A stretch of 64,000 nt of DNA, taken from the NCBI RefSeq assembly GCF_000969835.1, contig NZ_KQ033913.1:1-64000 (forward strand), written 5' to 3'. Origin of the DNA: Parabacteroides goldsteinii DSM 19448 = WAL 12034. Lineage in GTDB: Bacteria; Bacteroidota; Bacteroidia; Bacteroidales; Tannerellaceae. Below, one piece after another: positions 1 through 11,863 of this stretch (positions are counted from its first letter, which is position 1; every line of letters starts with the position of its first letter). A model generated the notes under the pieces. That model had not been told where the DNA came from, searched no databases, and saw only the letters and a program-made list of their open reading frames with translations. The translations under genes and the position numbers were made by a program.

Positions 1-244
<244 letters not shown>

Positions 245-389
245 GGAGCGCAGAGTTCGTTATCAAGTTGACTCAGAGGTATTAGTTAACTTGTACTACG
301 GTTGAATATGTATAAAATATAGATCTACCGGCAATAAAGTGTCGGCAAGAGAGAAAAATGATGCTGAGGGAAACCAAGGCAAAGTTGAC

Positions 390-463
390 AGTCCTATAGC
401 TCAGTTGGTTAGAGCGCTACACTGATAATGTAGAGGTCGGCAGTTCAACTCTGCCTGGGACTA
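390..463 (+). tRNA. ileT: tRNA-Ile (GAT anticodon)
   Basis: Full cloverleaf: acceptor AGTCCTA pairs with TGGGACT, the D arm is GCTC/GAGC, the anticodon stem CTACA/TGTAG encloses the loop CTGATAA with anticodon GAT, and the T arm is GGCAG/CTGCC. No 3' CCA is encoded. It lies in the 16S-23S spacer, the usual place for tRNA-Ile in Bacteroidales rRNA operons. Confidence 0.97.
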
Positions 464-486
464 CAGAATCTCTGAGAGAGAATTTT

Positions 487-560
487 GGGGGATTAGCTCA
501 GCTGGCTAGAGCATCTGCCTTGCACGCAGAGGGTCAACGGTTCGAATCCGTTATTCTCCA
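487..560 (+). tRNA. alaT: tRNA-Ala (TGC anticodon)
   Basis: Cloverleaf with acceptor GGGGGAT/ATTCTCC (two G-U pairs), anticodon stem TCTGC/GCAGA around the loop CTTGCAC with anticodon TGC, and T arm AACGG/CCGTT. CCA is not encoded. It follows tRNA-Ile by 23 bases in the rRNA spacer and is co-transcribed with it. Confidence 0.97.
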
Positions 561-599
561 CAAAAAGTTACCGAGACATCAGAAACATAAAGTAACGAC

Positions 600-665
600 A
601 AGATCTTTGACATGATGGACAACGTAAAATAAAGTAACAAGAGCAAGCTGAAGATATATCAATCC
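600..665 (+). other. 23S rRNA processing stalk, left arm
   Basis: Bases 600-624 (AAGATCTTTGAC then GGACAACG) and 647-665 (GCTG then GATATATCAATCC) are complementary to the stretch just after 23S (3582-3597 and 3644-3665). The two sides form the long double-stranded stalk that RNase III normally cuts to release pre-23S. The pairing is seen in the sequence; the function is from general knowledge of rRNA processing. Confidence 0.75.
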
Positions 666-690
666 AGGTTCACAGCGATGTGACCGGAAA

Positions 691-3569
<2,879 letters not shown>

Positions 3570-3581
3570 TTCCGAGAGGAA

Positions 3582-3665
3582 GGATTGATATATCAGCAGG
3601 GTTAGTAGAGATACTAACAAAGCGAAAGTTACTGATAGAGTAGCGTTGTCCAGGTCAAACATCTT
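3582..3665 (+). other. 23S rRNA processing stalk, right arm
   Basis: GGATTGATATATCAGC (3582-3597) and CGTTGTCC followed by GTCAAACATCTT (3644-3665) are complementary to the left arm upstream of 23S. The pairing closes the 23S precursor into a stalk for RNase III. A small separate hairpin lies between them (GTTAGTAGAGATACTAAC, 3601-3618). Confidence 0.72.
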
Positions 3666-3671
3666 AAAAGG

Positions 3672-3784
<113 letters not shown>

Positions 3785-3810
3785 TTAGAGTCAAGAACTC
3801 CAAACAAATG

Positions 3811-3845
3811 AAAGGAATCAATCGAAAGGTTGGTTCCTTTTTGTG
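3811..3845 (+). terminator. Rho-independent terminator of the rRNA operon
   Basis: AAAGGAATCAA (3811-3821) pairs with TTGGTTCCTTT (3830-3840), an 11-bp stem with one G-T pair and an 8-base loop, followed by a T run. It sits directly after 5S and closes the operon. Confidence 0.9.
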
Positions 3846-4118
3846 TTTATAGCTGATGACTCTGACTATCCATAAATACATTATTTGTATTTGGTTTATA
3901 TTTGTTTTGTGGATTATGTAGCATTTGTCTGTGGAATAATTCTACGAACCCCGTTTTTAATAAAGAAGTTGTTCTATTTGGTTGTTTATTTATATGGTTA
4001 GTATTTAGGGATATAGCGTTTTTTAACAGATTGTATTGAACAATGGTACGATTATTTCATTCTTACAATATAGAGATAGAACAATAGAAAATTTAAATGT
4101 CATTTATAGATATTAGTA

Positions 4119-5285
4119 ATGGTAGGAGAAAGATTAGTAAAAGGAGGTATCGTATTAGTCGCCCTTTTAATGTTGGCAACAGGATGTCGAAAAAAAGAAG
4201 AGCCGTTGCGTCCTCTTGTCATAGTTGACAAGCCTCAGAAAGAAGATGTGCAAATTTTTGGTGAATATGTAGGCCGTATTCGTGCCGCAAGTTATGTAGA
4301 GATACATGCACGCGTAGAAGGTTATCTGGAAAGGATGCTGTTTGTAGAAGGTAAACAGGTGAAACAAAATGAACCTTTGTTTATAATAAATTCAGCACTT
4401 TATAAGGCACGCGTAGAGAAAGCGAAAGCACAGTTAAAGAAGAACGAAGCTCAGGCGGCAAAAGCCAAAAGAGATGTAGAGCGTTTACAGCCGTTGTACG
4501 AACAGCATGCGGCCAGCCAGTTGGATCTTGATAACGCATTAGCTTCCCTGGATGATTCGGAGGCAAATATCGCAATGAGCAGAGCTGACCTTGATCAGGC
4601 ACAACTGGAGCTGGGTTATACAACAGTCACTTCACCGATTGCCGGATATATCAGTGAGCGTTTTGTCGATGTCGGCGCCCTGGTTGGTCCCGGTGTTAAC
4701 TCCAAATTAGCGGCCGTGGTAAAAAGTGACACAGTATTGGTCGACTTCAAAATGACTGCATTGGATTATCTGCGTGCCGAACGCCGTAACATTAAGTTCG
4801 GTGAGCAGGATACGACCCGTTCCTGGCAGCCGACTGTAACCGTGACGCTGGCCGATAATTCCGAATATCCGGTCAAAGGCGTAGTCGACTTTGCCGATCC
4901 GATTGTAGATCCCCAAACAGGAACTTTCGGTGTACGTGCAGAATTGGCTAATCCGAATCAGAAATTACTTCCCGGACAGTTCACCCGCGTGAAACTATTA
5001 TTAGATGTACGTGAACGGTCAATCGTTGTTCCCCGAAAGGCTATTTCCATAGAACAAGGCGGTGTCTTCATCTATATTATCCGGCGTGATAATGTAGCGG
5101 AAAAGCGTTTCGTGCAAACAGGACCTGAAATCGGAAATAACATCGTTATTGAACGTGGTCTGGGAGAAAATGAAGCAGTAGTTATCGAAGGCTATCATAA
5201 ATTAGTTCCTGGTATGCTGGTGCGTCCGGTTCAGGCGGGGGATGACAAAGCCATCGAAGCATATAGAGAGGAGGCAGGAGAATGA
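4119..5285 (+). CDS. RND efflux periplasmic adaptor lipoprotein (MFP family)
   Basis: Periplasmic adaptor subunit of a tripartite RND multidrug efflux pump; it links the inner-membrane pump to the outer-membrane channel. The 388-residue protein begins with a lipoprotein signal (hydrophobic stretch then LATGC, lipidated Cys23). A lipoyl/barrel-sandwich half follows (about 45-85), then an alpha-helical hairpin rich in Ala, Lys and Glu (about 95-165), the second lipoyl half with the typical VTSPIAGYIS segment, and beta-barrel and membrane-proximal domains to the end. The stop codon overlaps the start of the next gene (ATGA), so the two are translationally coupled. The start is the first ATG giving a complete signal peptide; there is no strong Shine-Dalgarno site. 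A TATATTTG box at 3897-3904 is the nearest promoter-like sequence but lacks a good -33 partner. Substrate unknown. Confidence 0.93.
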   Translation: MVGERLVKGGIVLVALLMLATGCRKKEEPLRPLVIVDKPQKEDVQIFGEYVGRIRAASYVEIHARVEGYLERMLFVEGKQVKQNEPLFIINSALYKARVEKAKAQLKKNEAQAAKAKRDVERLQPLYEQHAASQLDLDNALASLDDSEANIAMSRADLDQAQLELGYTTVTSPIAGYISERFVDVGALVGPGVNSKLAAVVKSDTVLVDFKMTALDYLRAERRNIKFGEQDTTRSWQPTVTVTLADNSEYPVKGVVDFADPIVDPQTGTFGVRAELANPNQKLLPGQFTRVKLLLDVRERSIVVPRKAISIEQGGVFIYIIRRDNVAEKRFVQTGPEIGNNIVIERGLGENEAVVIEGYHKLVPGMLVRPVQAGDDKAIEAYREEAGE

Positions 5286-8200
5286 AGCCGGGATTCTTTA
5301 TAGACCGTCCCGTATTCTCGACCGTACTATCTTTATTGATCGTTATTGTCGGGGTTATAGGATTGATGATGTTACCGGTGGACCAGTATCCTCAGATCAC
5401 ACCTCCGGTTGTGAAGATCAGTGCTTCTTATCCGGGAGCCAGTGCCTTGACGGTGTCGCAGGCTGTTGCAACACCGATCGAACAGGAACTGAATGGTACT
5501 CCGGGTATGATCTATATGCAGAGCAGCAGTACGAACTCCGGAGGTTTGACTATAACAGTCACATTCGATGTTTCTGCTGATGCTGACCTTGCTGCTGTGG
5601 AAATACAAAACCGTGTGAAGCTGGCTGAATCGCGCCTGCCTTCCGATGTTGTTCAGAATGGTATCACCGTGGAAAAGCAATCGGCCAGCCAGTTGATGAC
5701 GTTAAGCCTGAGTTCGGATGACCCGCGTTTTGATGAAATCTATCTGAGTAACTTCGCAACGATCAATGTGCTCGACGTACTTCGCCGTATTCCGGGTGTG
5801 GGACGTGTCTCCAATATCGGTAGCCGTTACTATGGTATGCAGATATGGGTATATCCGGACCGTTTGGCTAATATGGGACTGACGGTAAAAGATATCCAGG
5901 CTGCCCTAAAAGAACAGAACAGTGAATCCGCTGCCGGAGAATTAGGTAAACAGCCGGTTATCGACGTGGATATCACTTTGCCGATCACTGCCCGCGGACG
6001 TCTGTCTACGGTAAAAGAATTTGAAGATATCGTTGTCCGTGCCAATCCTGACGGATCGATTGTCCGTTTGCGCGATGTCGCGAGAATATCTTTGGAAGCC
6101 TCTTCTTATTCTACGGAAAGTGGAATAAACGGAAAGAATGCGGCTATCCTGGGTATTTATATGCTACCGGGTGCCAATGCTCTGGAAGTGGCAACGAATG
6201 TAAAAGAAGCGATGAAAGAGATCAGCCAGAACTTTCCGGAAGGGCTGGAATATAAGTTCCCTTTTGATATGACCGAATATATATCACAGTCTATCCATGA
6301 AGTTTATAAAACCTTGTTTGAGGCTTTGTTCCTGGTTATACTGGTTGTATTCCTGTCATTACAGAATTGGCGTGCCGCTTTAATCCCGACTATCGCTGTT
6401 CCCATATCATTGATCGGGACATTCGGATTTATGCTTATCATGGGATTCTCCCTGAATATGCTGACCTTGCTCGGACTGATCCTGGCGATCGGTATTGTGG
6501 TCGACGATGCGATTGTCGTAGTGGAGAATGTGGAACGTATCATGCATGAAGAACGGCTTACAGCCCGCGAAGCCACCCATAAAGCGATGCGTGAATTATC
6601 GGGAGCTTTGATTGCTACATCGATGGTGTTGGCAGCAGTGTTCGTTCCGGTGAGTTTCCTGAGCGGGATTACGGGACAACTGTATCGCCAGTTCTCTATT
6701 ACGATCGTGGTTTCCGTATTGTTGTCGACTGTCGTTGCTTTGACATTAAGCCCGGCGATGTGTGCTTTGATATTACGTCCGACTGTAGGGAAGAAAAACT
6801 TCGTCTTCCGGAAGATCAATATATGGCTGCATAAAGGGAATAATAAATATATCCATTTGCTGACCCGTGCGATTACTAATCCCAAAAGAATTCTGGCCGG
6901 ATTCGGTATGGTACTTGTTTTTATCTTTGTGCTGAACCGGATTATTCCTACCAGTTTTATCCCGGAGGAAGACCAGGGATTTTTTACGGTGGAATTAGTT
7001 ATGCCCGAAGGTGCGACATTGGAGCGTACCCGTAAAGTAACTGACAGGGCGATAGAATTTCTGGAAAAACAACCGGCTGTCGCCTATGTCCAGAACGTGA
7101 CGGGAAGCAGTACCCGTGTGGGAACTTCGCAAAGCCGCTCCACGCTTACCGTTATTCTGAAACCCTGGGAAGAACGTAAGTCTTCCGGTATGGGGGTTGA
7201 AGATGTGATGGCTGTGGCCCGTAAAGAATTTGAATACTATCCGGAGATACTCGCTTATCTGAATCGTCCGCCGGTAATACCCGGTCTGGGAGAAAGCGGA
7301 GGTTTGGAAATGCAGTTGGAAGCCCGCGGTGAAGCCAGTTGGGAAAATTTGGTAAGCGCCACCGATACATTTATGCTATATGCGTCGAAAGCTCCCGAAC
7401 TGACCGGCGTATCTTCCGCCCTGCAACCGGAGATTCCGCAACTATACTTTGACGTAGACCGTGACCGGGCAAAGTTCCTGGGTATCCCTCTGACGGATAT
7501 CTTCTCGACGATGAAAGCCTATTTGGGCTCCGTCTACGTGAATGACTTCAATATGTTCAACCGTATATATAAGGTATATATCCAGGCAGAAGCTCCTTAT
7601 CGCGCCACCCGTGATAATATTGGACTGTTCTTTGTCCGTGCACAAAACGGTTCGATGGTTCCGCTAACCGCTTTGGGTACGACGAGCTATACGACCGGAC
7701 CGGGTACGATCAAGAAGTTCAATATGTTCTCGACAGCTGCCATCAGTGCAGTGGCTGCCCCCGGCTATAGTTCCGGTGAAGCGATGGCTGCCATGCAACG
7801 GATTGCCCGCGAACATTTACCCGATAACATAGGTTTGGAATGGAGTGGTCTGTCCTATCAGGAAAAGAAGGCTGGCGGCCAGACGGGCATGGTCCTTGCA
7901 CTCGTATTTCTCTTTGTGTTCCTGTTCCTGGCCGCACAGTATGAAAGCTGGATCGTTCCGATCGCTGTTATCTTATCTTTGCCGGTTGCCGCTTTGGGTG
8001 CTTATCTGGGAATTTGGGCTACCGGGTTACATAACGATGTCTATTTCCAGATTGGGCTTGTCACGCTGATCGGGCTGGCGGCGAAGAATGCGATCCTGAT
8101 CGTTGAATTTGCCAAAGTACAGGTCGATGCCGGAGTAGATGTTGTTCAGGCTGCTATCCATGCGGCGCGGATGCGTTTCCGTCCGATCCTGATGACTTCC

Positions 8201-9781
8201 CTGGCATTCGTATTAGGTATGCTTCCGATGGTGTTGGCTAGTGGACCGGGATCAGCTTCACGCCATAGCATCGGTACAGGGGTGTTCTTTGGTATGTTGG
8301 TTGCCATTACGGTAGGTATTGTATTGGTGCCGTTCTTCTTTGTTCTGATTTATAAGATTAAACGAACGCTGCGGATGGATCGTGTTGCGCGGATAATACC
8401 TAAAAAGAAGATGCTCTTTTTTATGGTTGCTGCGTCGGCTGTTACCTTCTCTTTTTCATCTTGTAAACTAGGAGAGAAATATGCCCGTCCGGAGTTGAAC
8501 CTTCCGACTGAATTGGAGGCCGGTGCCGACAGTCTTTCCGTGGATAATATTCCCTGGGAAAGCCTGTATGCCGATACCACTTTGCAACGGCTTATTACGA
8601 CTGCCCTGGAGAATAATAAAGATATGAAGATAGCAGCCGCCAAGATCAAAGAAATGATTGCAGCCAAACGTATCACTTTTGCCGACCAGTTCCCGGAGAT
8701 CGGTGCACGTATCTACGGTCAGAAAGAACGGCTGAATTATGGTGGTGATAACCCTAAACCTGATCCTGAATACGGTGCTAAACTCACCCTATCGTGGGAG
8801 TTGGATTTATGGGGTAATCTTCGTTGGGCAAATGAAGCGGGTATTGCTGCCTATATGCAATCAGTAGAGGCACAGCGTAGTTTACAATTGACACTGGTCG
8901 CCGAAGTTGCCGCTGCTTATTACGAACTGTGTGCCCTCGACCGTCGTCTAAATATTGTTCAGCAAACCCTCGATGCCCGTAGGGAAGGTGTTCGCCTGGC
9001 CAAACTTCGTTATGACGGCGGTTTGACCTCCGAGACTTCTTATAACCAGGCTCTGGTAGAATTGGCACGTACGGAAACTCTCGTCCCGTCATTGGAACGT
9101 CAGATACGGATAAAGGAAAGCGACCTGTCTCTCCTGTTGGGCGAGTATCCGGGATATATCCCCCGTGGCTTGTCTCTTAGTGAACAGCATTTGCCGGACG
9201 CCCTACCTGTAGGACTGCCTTCGGCGTTACTTGAACGTCGTCCCGATATGCGCCAGGCGGAGTTGAAGTTACGTGAAGCGAATGCTAAAGTAGGAGTTGC
9301 CTATACCGACCTGTTCCCTAAGATCAGTCTAACCGGTAACTTAGGAGCGGAAAGTGAAGAACTGGGCGACCTGCTGAAAAGTCCGGCCTGGTTTTTGGCC
9401 GGCGATCTGCTGCAACCACTTTTTGCTATGGGTAAGAACAAAGCAAAACTGAAGGCTGCAAAAGCTCGTTACGAACAGGAAGTGTACAGCTATCAGAAAA
9501 GTGTGATCGGCGCTTTCAAAGAAGTGAACGATGCAATCGTAACTATCCATATGGCAAAAGACATCCGTCGCTCGCAGGAAAAACTGGAAGCTGCTTCAAG
9601 AAAGTACGTGCAACTGGCAGAACTGCAATATATAAACGGAGTAACCAATTATATTGATGTGTTGGATGCCCAGCGTGGTTATTTGGATGCCCAGATCAGC
9701 CTGAATAATGCGGTGTTGGATGAACTGCTGTCGGTAGTTTATTTATACAAAGCATTGGGGGGAGGTTATCAGGTACAATAG
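5282..9781 (+). CDS. RND efflux pump fused in frame to outer-membrane channel (TolC/NodT type)
   Basis: A single open frame of 1499 codons holding two proteins that are usually separate. Residues 1-1040 or so are a complete HAE1-type RND pump: 12 membrane segments, two large periplasmic loops, proton-relay residues Asp408/Asp409 (GIVVDDAIVV) and Lys935 (GLAAKNAIL). Residues 1044-1499 (456 aa) are a complete outer-membrane factor with its own lipoprotein signal: Met1044, a hydrophobic run, and SFSSC with the lipidated Cys at 1061, then two OEP repeats with a LLERRPDMRQAE motif. No stop separates them; codons around 8342-8470 read straight through. Either signal peptidase II cuts the chain at Cys1061 or the channel is also started at the ATG at 8411 (AAGAAG lies before it). 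A TAA at 8401-8403 in another frame may be the remnant of the old pump stop. Coupled to the adaptor gene by a 4-bp overlap. Domain calls are firm; the processing route is inference. Confidence 0.92.
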   Translation: MKPGFFIDRPVFSTVLSLLIVIVGVIGLMMLPVDQYPQITPPVVKISASYPGASALTVSQAVATPIEQELNGTPGMIYMQSSSTNSGGLTITVTFDVSADADLAAVEIQNRVKLAESRLPSDVVQNGITVEKQSASQLMTLSLSSDDPRFDEIYLSNFATINVLDVLRRIPGVGRVSNIGSRYYGMQIWVYPDRLANMGLTVKDIQAALKEQNSESAAGELGKQPVIDVDITLPITARGRLSTVKEFEDIVVRANPDGSIVRLRDVARISLEASSYSTESGINGKNAAILGIYMLPGANALEVATNVKEAMKEISQNFPEGLEYKFPFDMTEYISQSIHEVYKTLFEALFLVILVVFLSLQNWRAALIPTIAVPISLIGTFGFMLIMGFSLNMLTLLGLILAIGIVVDDAIVVVENVERIMHEERLTAREATHKAMRELSGALIATSMVLAAVFVPVSFLSGITGQLYRQFSITIVVSVLLSTVVALTLSPAMCALILRPTVGKKNFVFRKINIWLHKGNNKYIHLLTRAITNPKRILAGFGMVLVFIFVLNRIIPTSFIPEEDQGFFTVELVMPEGATLERTRKVTDRAIEFLEKQPAVAYVQNVTGSSTRVGTSQSRSTLTVILKPWEERKSSGMGVEDVMAVARKEFEYYPEILAYLNRPPVIPGLGESGGLEMQLEARGEASWENLVSATDTFMLYASKAPELTGVSSALQPEIPQLYFDVDRDRAKFLGIPLTDIFSTMKAYLGSVYVNDFNMFNRIYKVYIQAEAPYRATRDNIGLFFVRAQNGSMVPLTALGTTSYTTGPGTIKKFNMFSTAAISAVAAPGYSSGEAMAAMQRIAREHLPDNIGLEWSGLSYQEKKAGGQTGMVLALVFLFVFLFLAAQYESWIVPIAVILSLPVAALGAYLGIWATGLHNDVYFQIGLVTLIGLAAKNAILIVEFAKVQVDAGVDVVQAAIHAARMRFRPILMTSLAFVLGMLPMVLASGPGSASRHSIGTGVFFGMLVAITVGIVLVPFFFVLIYKIKRTLRMDRVARIIPKKKMLFFMVAASAVTFSFSSCKLGEKYARPELNLPTELEAGADSLSVDNIPWESLYADTTLQRLITTALENNKDMKIAAAKIKEMIAAKRITFADQFPEIGARIYGQKERLNYGGDNPKPDPEYGAKLTLSWELDLWGNLRWANEAGIAAYMQSVEAQRSLQLTLVAEVAAAYYELCALDRRLNIVQQTLDARREGVRLAKLRYDGGLTSETSYNQALVELARTETLVPSLERQIRIKESDLSLLLGEYPGYIPRGLSLSEQHLPDALPVGLPSALLERRPDMRQAELKLREANAKVGVAYTDLFPKISLTGNLGAESEELGDLLKSPAWFLAGDLLQPLFAMGKNKAKLKAAKARYEQEVYSYQKSVIGAFKEVNDAIVTIHMAKDIRRSQEKLEAASRKYVQLAELQYINGVTNYIDVLDAQRGYLDAQISLNNAVLDELLSVVYLYKALGGGYQVQ

Positions 9782-9799
9782 AAGCTATCTTAAAAAGAA

Positions 9800-9845
9800 T
9801 TCGCCCCGCGATCACCTATATGAAGGTTGGGCGGGGCGAAAAATA
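9800..9845. terminator. Bidirectional terminator between efflux and fimbrillin operons
   Basis: TTCGCCCCGC (9800-9809) pairs with GCGGGGCGAA (9831-9840), a perfect 10-bp GC-rich stem. An A run follows on one side and AAAAAG precedes on the other, so transcripts from either strand end in U-rich tails. It can stop both the plus-strand efflux operon and the minus-strand lipoprotein operon. Confidence 0.82.
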
Positions 9846-9874
9846 TAAGTTAAAAAGTCACCTTCCTTTCAATC

Positions 9875-10792
9875 TTAATCAGCTGTGATATTATCACTTT
9901 CAGTATCACCTTCACCCCAGTCGGAAACAGTGACATCACCCAGGATTACTCCTTCACCATTCAAACGAAGCTTGAGCGTGGTGTTTTTGCCTTGCAGTAA
10001 ATTGATGGCTTCTGTCGGCTGATAGGTGAATATATTATCTCCGACGGCAATAGCGATTGTGATACCATTTGTTTTCTGGATAATCTGTGCCGGCAGGACA
10101 GCACTGAAGATACTACCGTTTTCCAGCGGTTTGATATTCGTTTTAGAGGTCCCGCTAACAGCTGTCGTTGCCGGGGTTGTTTCAGTACTATTGTATGTAA
10201 CCGTATAATCAGCTACGGCATCTTTGATCGTAACCAAATTGATAACGGCATCCTCTATCGCTTTTGCATTCACTTCGATGGTCAGCTTGGCTAACGCATG
10301 CTTTAAGTCGAGAGACAGCGCGGTGTATTTGGTGGCATCTTCGGCTTTTGTTATCGACTTGTAGGCAACCAGCAGGTCCGATTTTTTATAATTGTCGGCT
10401 GTGCTTTGGTCTGCTTCCACTTTGGTTGTGGTGGGGGCAGCAACAGGAGCGGTAGCATAAAAAGGGAGAGTACTACCGGCAGCGGCAGTATGCAAAGTAG
10501 TCCATTTCATCTTATCCGTACCCAGATCCCAGATGGCACCGTCGTAGCGGAAATCGGCATACTGGCCGGTAGTTGAACTTCCGGCAGTGTTGTAATACAG
10601 ATACAGCTTGTCACCTGTCTCTCCGTAGACACTGCCTGCCTTTGTGATCACTTCGCCTGTTACGGTGGGGGCAATCGTTACATACTCGCTGCCGATGGCA
10701 GGCGTCGGGTCATTCTCGTTATTACATGCGGTGAATAACAGTGCGCTAAGCGCTAAAGCGGCTGTGCCGCTTACGATACATTTTGTGTTCAT
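9875..10792 (-). CDS. Fimbrillin-family lipoprotein (Mfa-like), last gene of surface operon
   Basis: Predicted surface-exposed lipoprotein of the Bacteroidales type V pilus/fimbrillin superfamily (Mfa-like). The 305-residue protein has a lipobox LFTAC with Cys23, a Lys-Ala site (VITKAG) about 30 residues further on where the gingipain-type cut that frees the donor strand would be expected, a central segment with the family signature KHALAKLTIEV, and the closing VSDW motif near the C terminus. It is closely similar in plan to the next gene upstream (10842-11822) and looks like a paralogue. Being last before a terminator, it may be a structural or anchoring subunit; which is not decidable from sequence. 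No promoter is visible in the 49-bp gap upstream, so expression is probably from the operon promoter. Confidence 0.85.
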   Translation of the reverse strand: MNTKCIVSGTAALALSALLFTACNNENDPTPAIGSEYVTIAPTVTGEVITKAGSVYGETGDKLYLYYNTAGSSTTGQYADFRYDGAIWDLGTDKMKWTTLHTAAAGSTLPFYATAPVAAPTTTKVEADQSTADNYKKSDLLVAYKSITKAEDATKYTALSLDLKHALAKLTIEVNAKAIEDAVINLVTIKDAVADYTVTYNSTETTPATTAVSGTSKTNIKPLENGSIFSAVLPAQIIQKTNGITIAIAVGDNIFTYQPTEAINLLQGKNTTLKLRLNGEGVILGDVTVSDWGEGDTESDNITAD

Positions 10793-10841
10793 AATTTTGA
10801 TATTTAATTAGTGAATAAAAAGTGTTATAGTTGTATGCTAA

Positions 10842-11822
10842 TCAGGATTGCGGGGTATCGATTGTGATATCGCCGTCTGCCGTGGCCGTTTCCCAGTCGG
10901 TTACCTGTATGTTGTCCAGTTCGACACTTGTACCCTGTACTGTCAGCGTCAGGATGGTGTGTGTGCCGTTTTTCAGAGCGACAGGGGATGAAGGGGCATA
11001 GGTATATGTATTGTTTTCACTTCCGACCGTAGTGGTCGTTTTTACTTTTGCACCACTGCTGCTGATCTGTTGTGCCGGGAGGATGACGGAATAGACCTTT
11101 ATCGTTTTTGAACTACTGCTTGTCTCATAGGTTTCGTCTGCTTCGGCATGCGGCGTGAGCTCTACCACACTGGCTTCAGACTTGACTGCTACTGTAGCCG
11201 GAACGGTTGCGGTAGGTGCCGTAGAGGTATAATTGACTGTATACTTCTTTTGGGCATTCTGAATAACAACTTCAGAAGACGTAAGATTGCTTATGGCACC
11301 AACCTTCACCTTTACTGTCAGCTTGGCCAGCATGTGTTTGAAAACAAGAGGAACATTCGCCTTTTTCGTGGTGACCTCTGTGAATGCCATCAGCAGGTCG
11401 GAGTTGGCGAAGTTATCGTTGCTGCTTTGGTCTTGTTCGACAGAGCCTGTTGTTGCGTTGGCCAGATCTTTGGGGGAGACGGCGAAGAAAGGATATTTCC
11501 CGCTAACAGCTTCGAGATCATCCCAAAAGATGCCGGTTCCTGCGTATTCTTTTGCCCAGCCGGCGTTATAGACATAAACTCCTTTTTCGTATGCCGTTGT
11601 ATTACTACCATCTTTATAATACAGATAGATTTTCTTGTCTCCCTCTGCCGGTTGGTAGTTTTGGTCCGCTTTAGTCACTACCTCTCCGCTTATGGAAGCG
11701 GAGATAGCTACCGGAGCATTCTCATTTGGATTGACCTCAGTTTCATTCCCTACACAGGCGGTTAGCATTGCCAGGCTGCAACTAAAGGTCAGGGCTGCAT
11801 AAGTGAATTTCATTGTTTTCAT
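10842..11822 (-). CDS. Fimbrillin-family lipoprotein (Mfa-like)
   Basis: A 326-residue fimbrillin-family lipoprotein. Lipobox ending at Cys23 (LTAC), a VVTKAD site about 30 residues later, the family core FKHMLAKLTVKV in the middle and IQVTDWE near the end. Segments such as EQDQSSNDNFANSDLLMAF parallel the downstream gene (EADQSTADNYKKSDLLVAY there), so the pair arose by duplication. By analogy with FimA/Mfa1 families it would be exported by Sec, lipidated, moved to the cell surface and cleaved at the Lys-Ala site to allow strand-exchange polymerisation; that mechanism is inferred from the family. Confidence 0.85.
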   Translation of the reverse strand: MKTMKFTYAALTFSCSLAMLTACVGNETEVNPNENAPVAISASISGEVVTKADQNYQPAEGDKKIYLYYKDGSNTTAYEKGVYVYNAGWAKEYAGTGIFWDDLEAVSGKYPFFAVSPKDLANATTGSVEQDQSSNDNFANSDLLMAFTEVTTKKANVPLVFKHMLAKLTVKVKVGAISNLTSSEVVIQNAQKKYTVNYTSTAPTATVPATVAVKSEASVVELTPHAEADETYETSSSSKTIKVYSVILPAQQISSSGAKVKTTTTVGSENNTYTYAPSSPVALKNGTHTILTLTVQGTSVELDNIQVTDWETATADGDITIDTPQS

Positions 11823-11863
11823 ATTATCTGTTTTTTAATTGTCTATTTGTTCATGTTTTATCT

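Noticed and set aside
3897..3904. TATATTTG as promoter of the efflux operon.
   Set aside because: It lies about 215 bases from the gene and has no -33 partner at the right distance; not listed as a feature.
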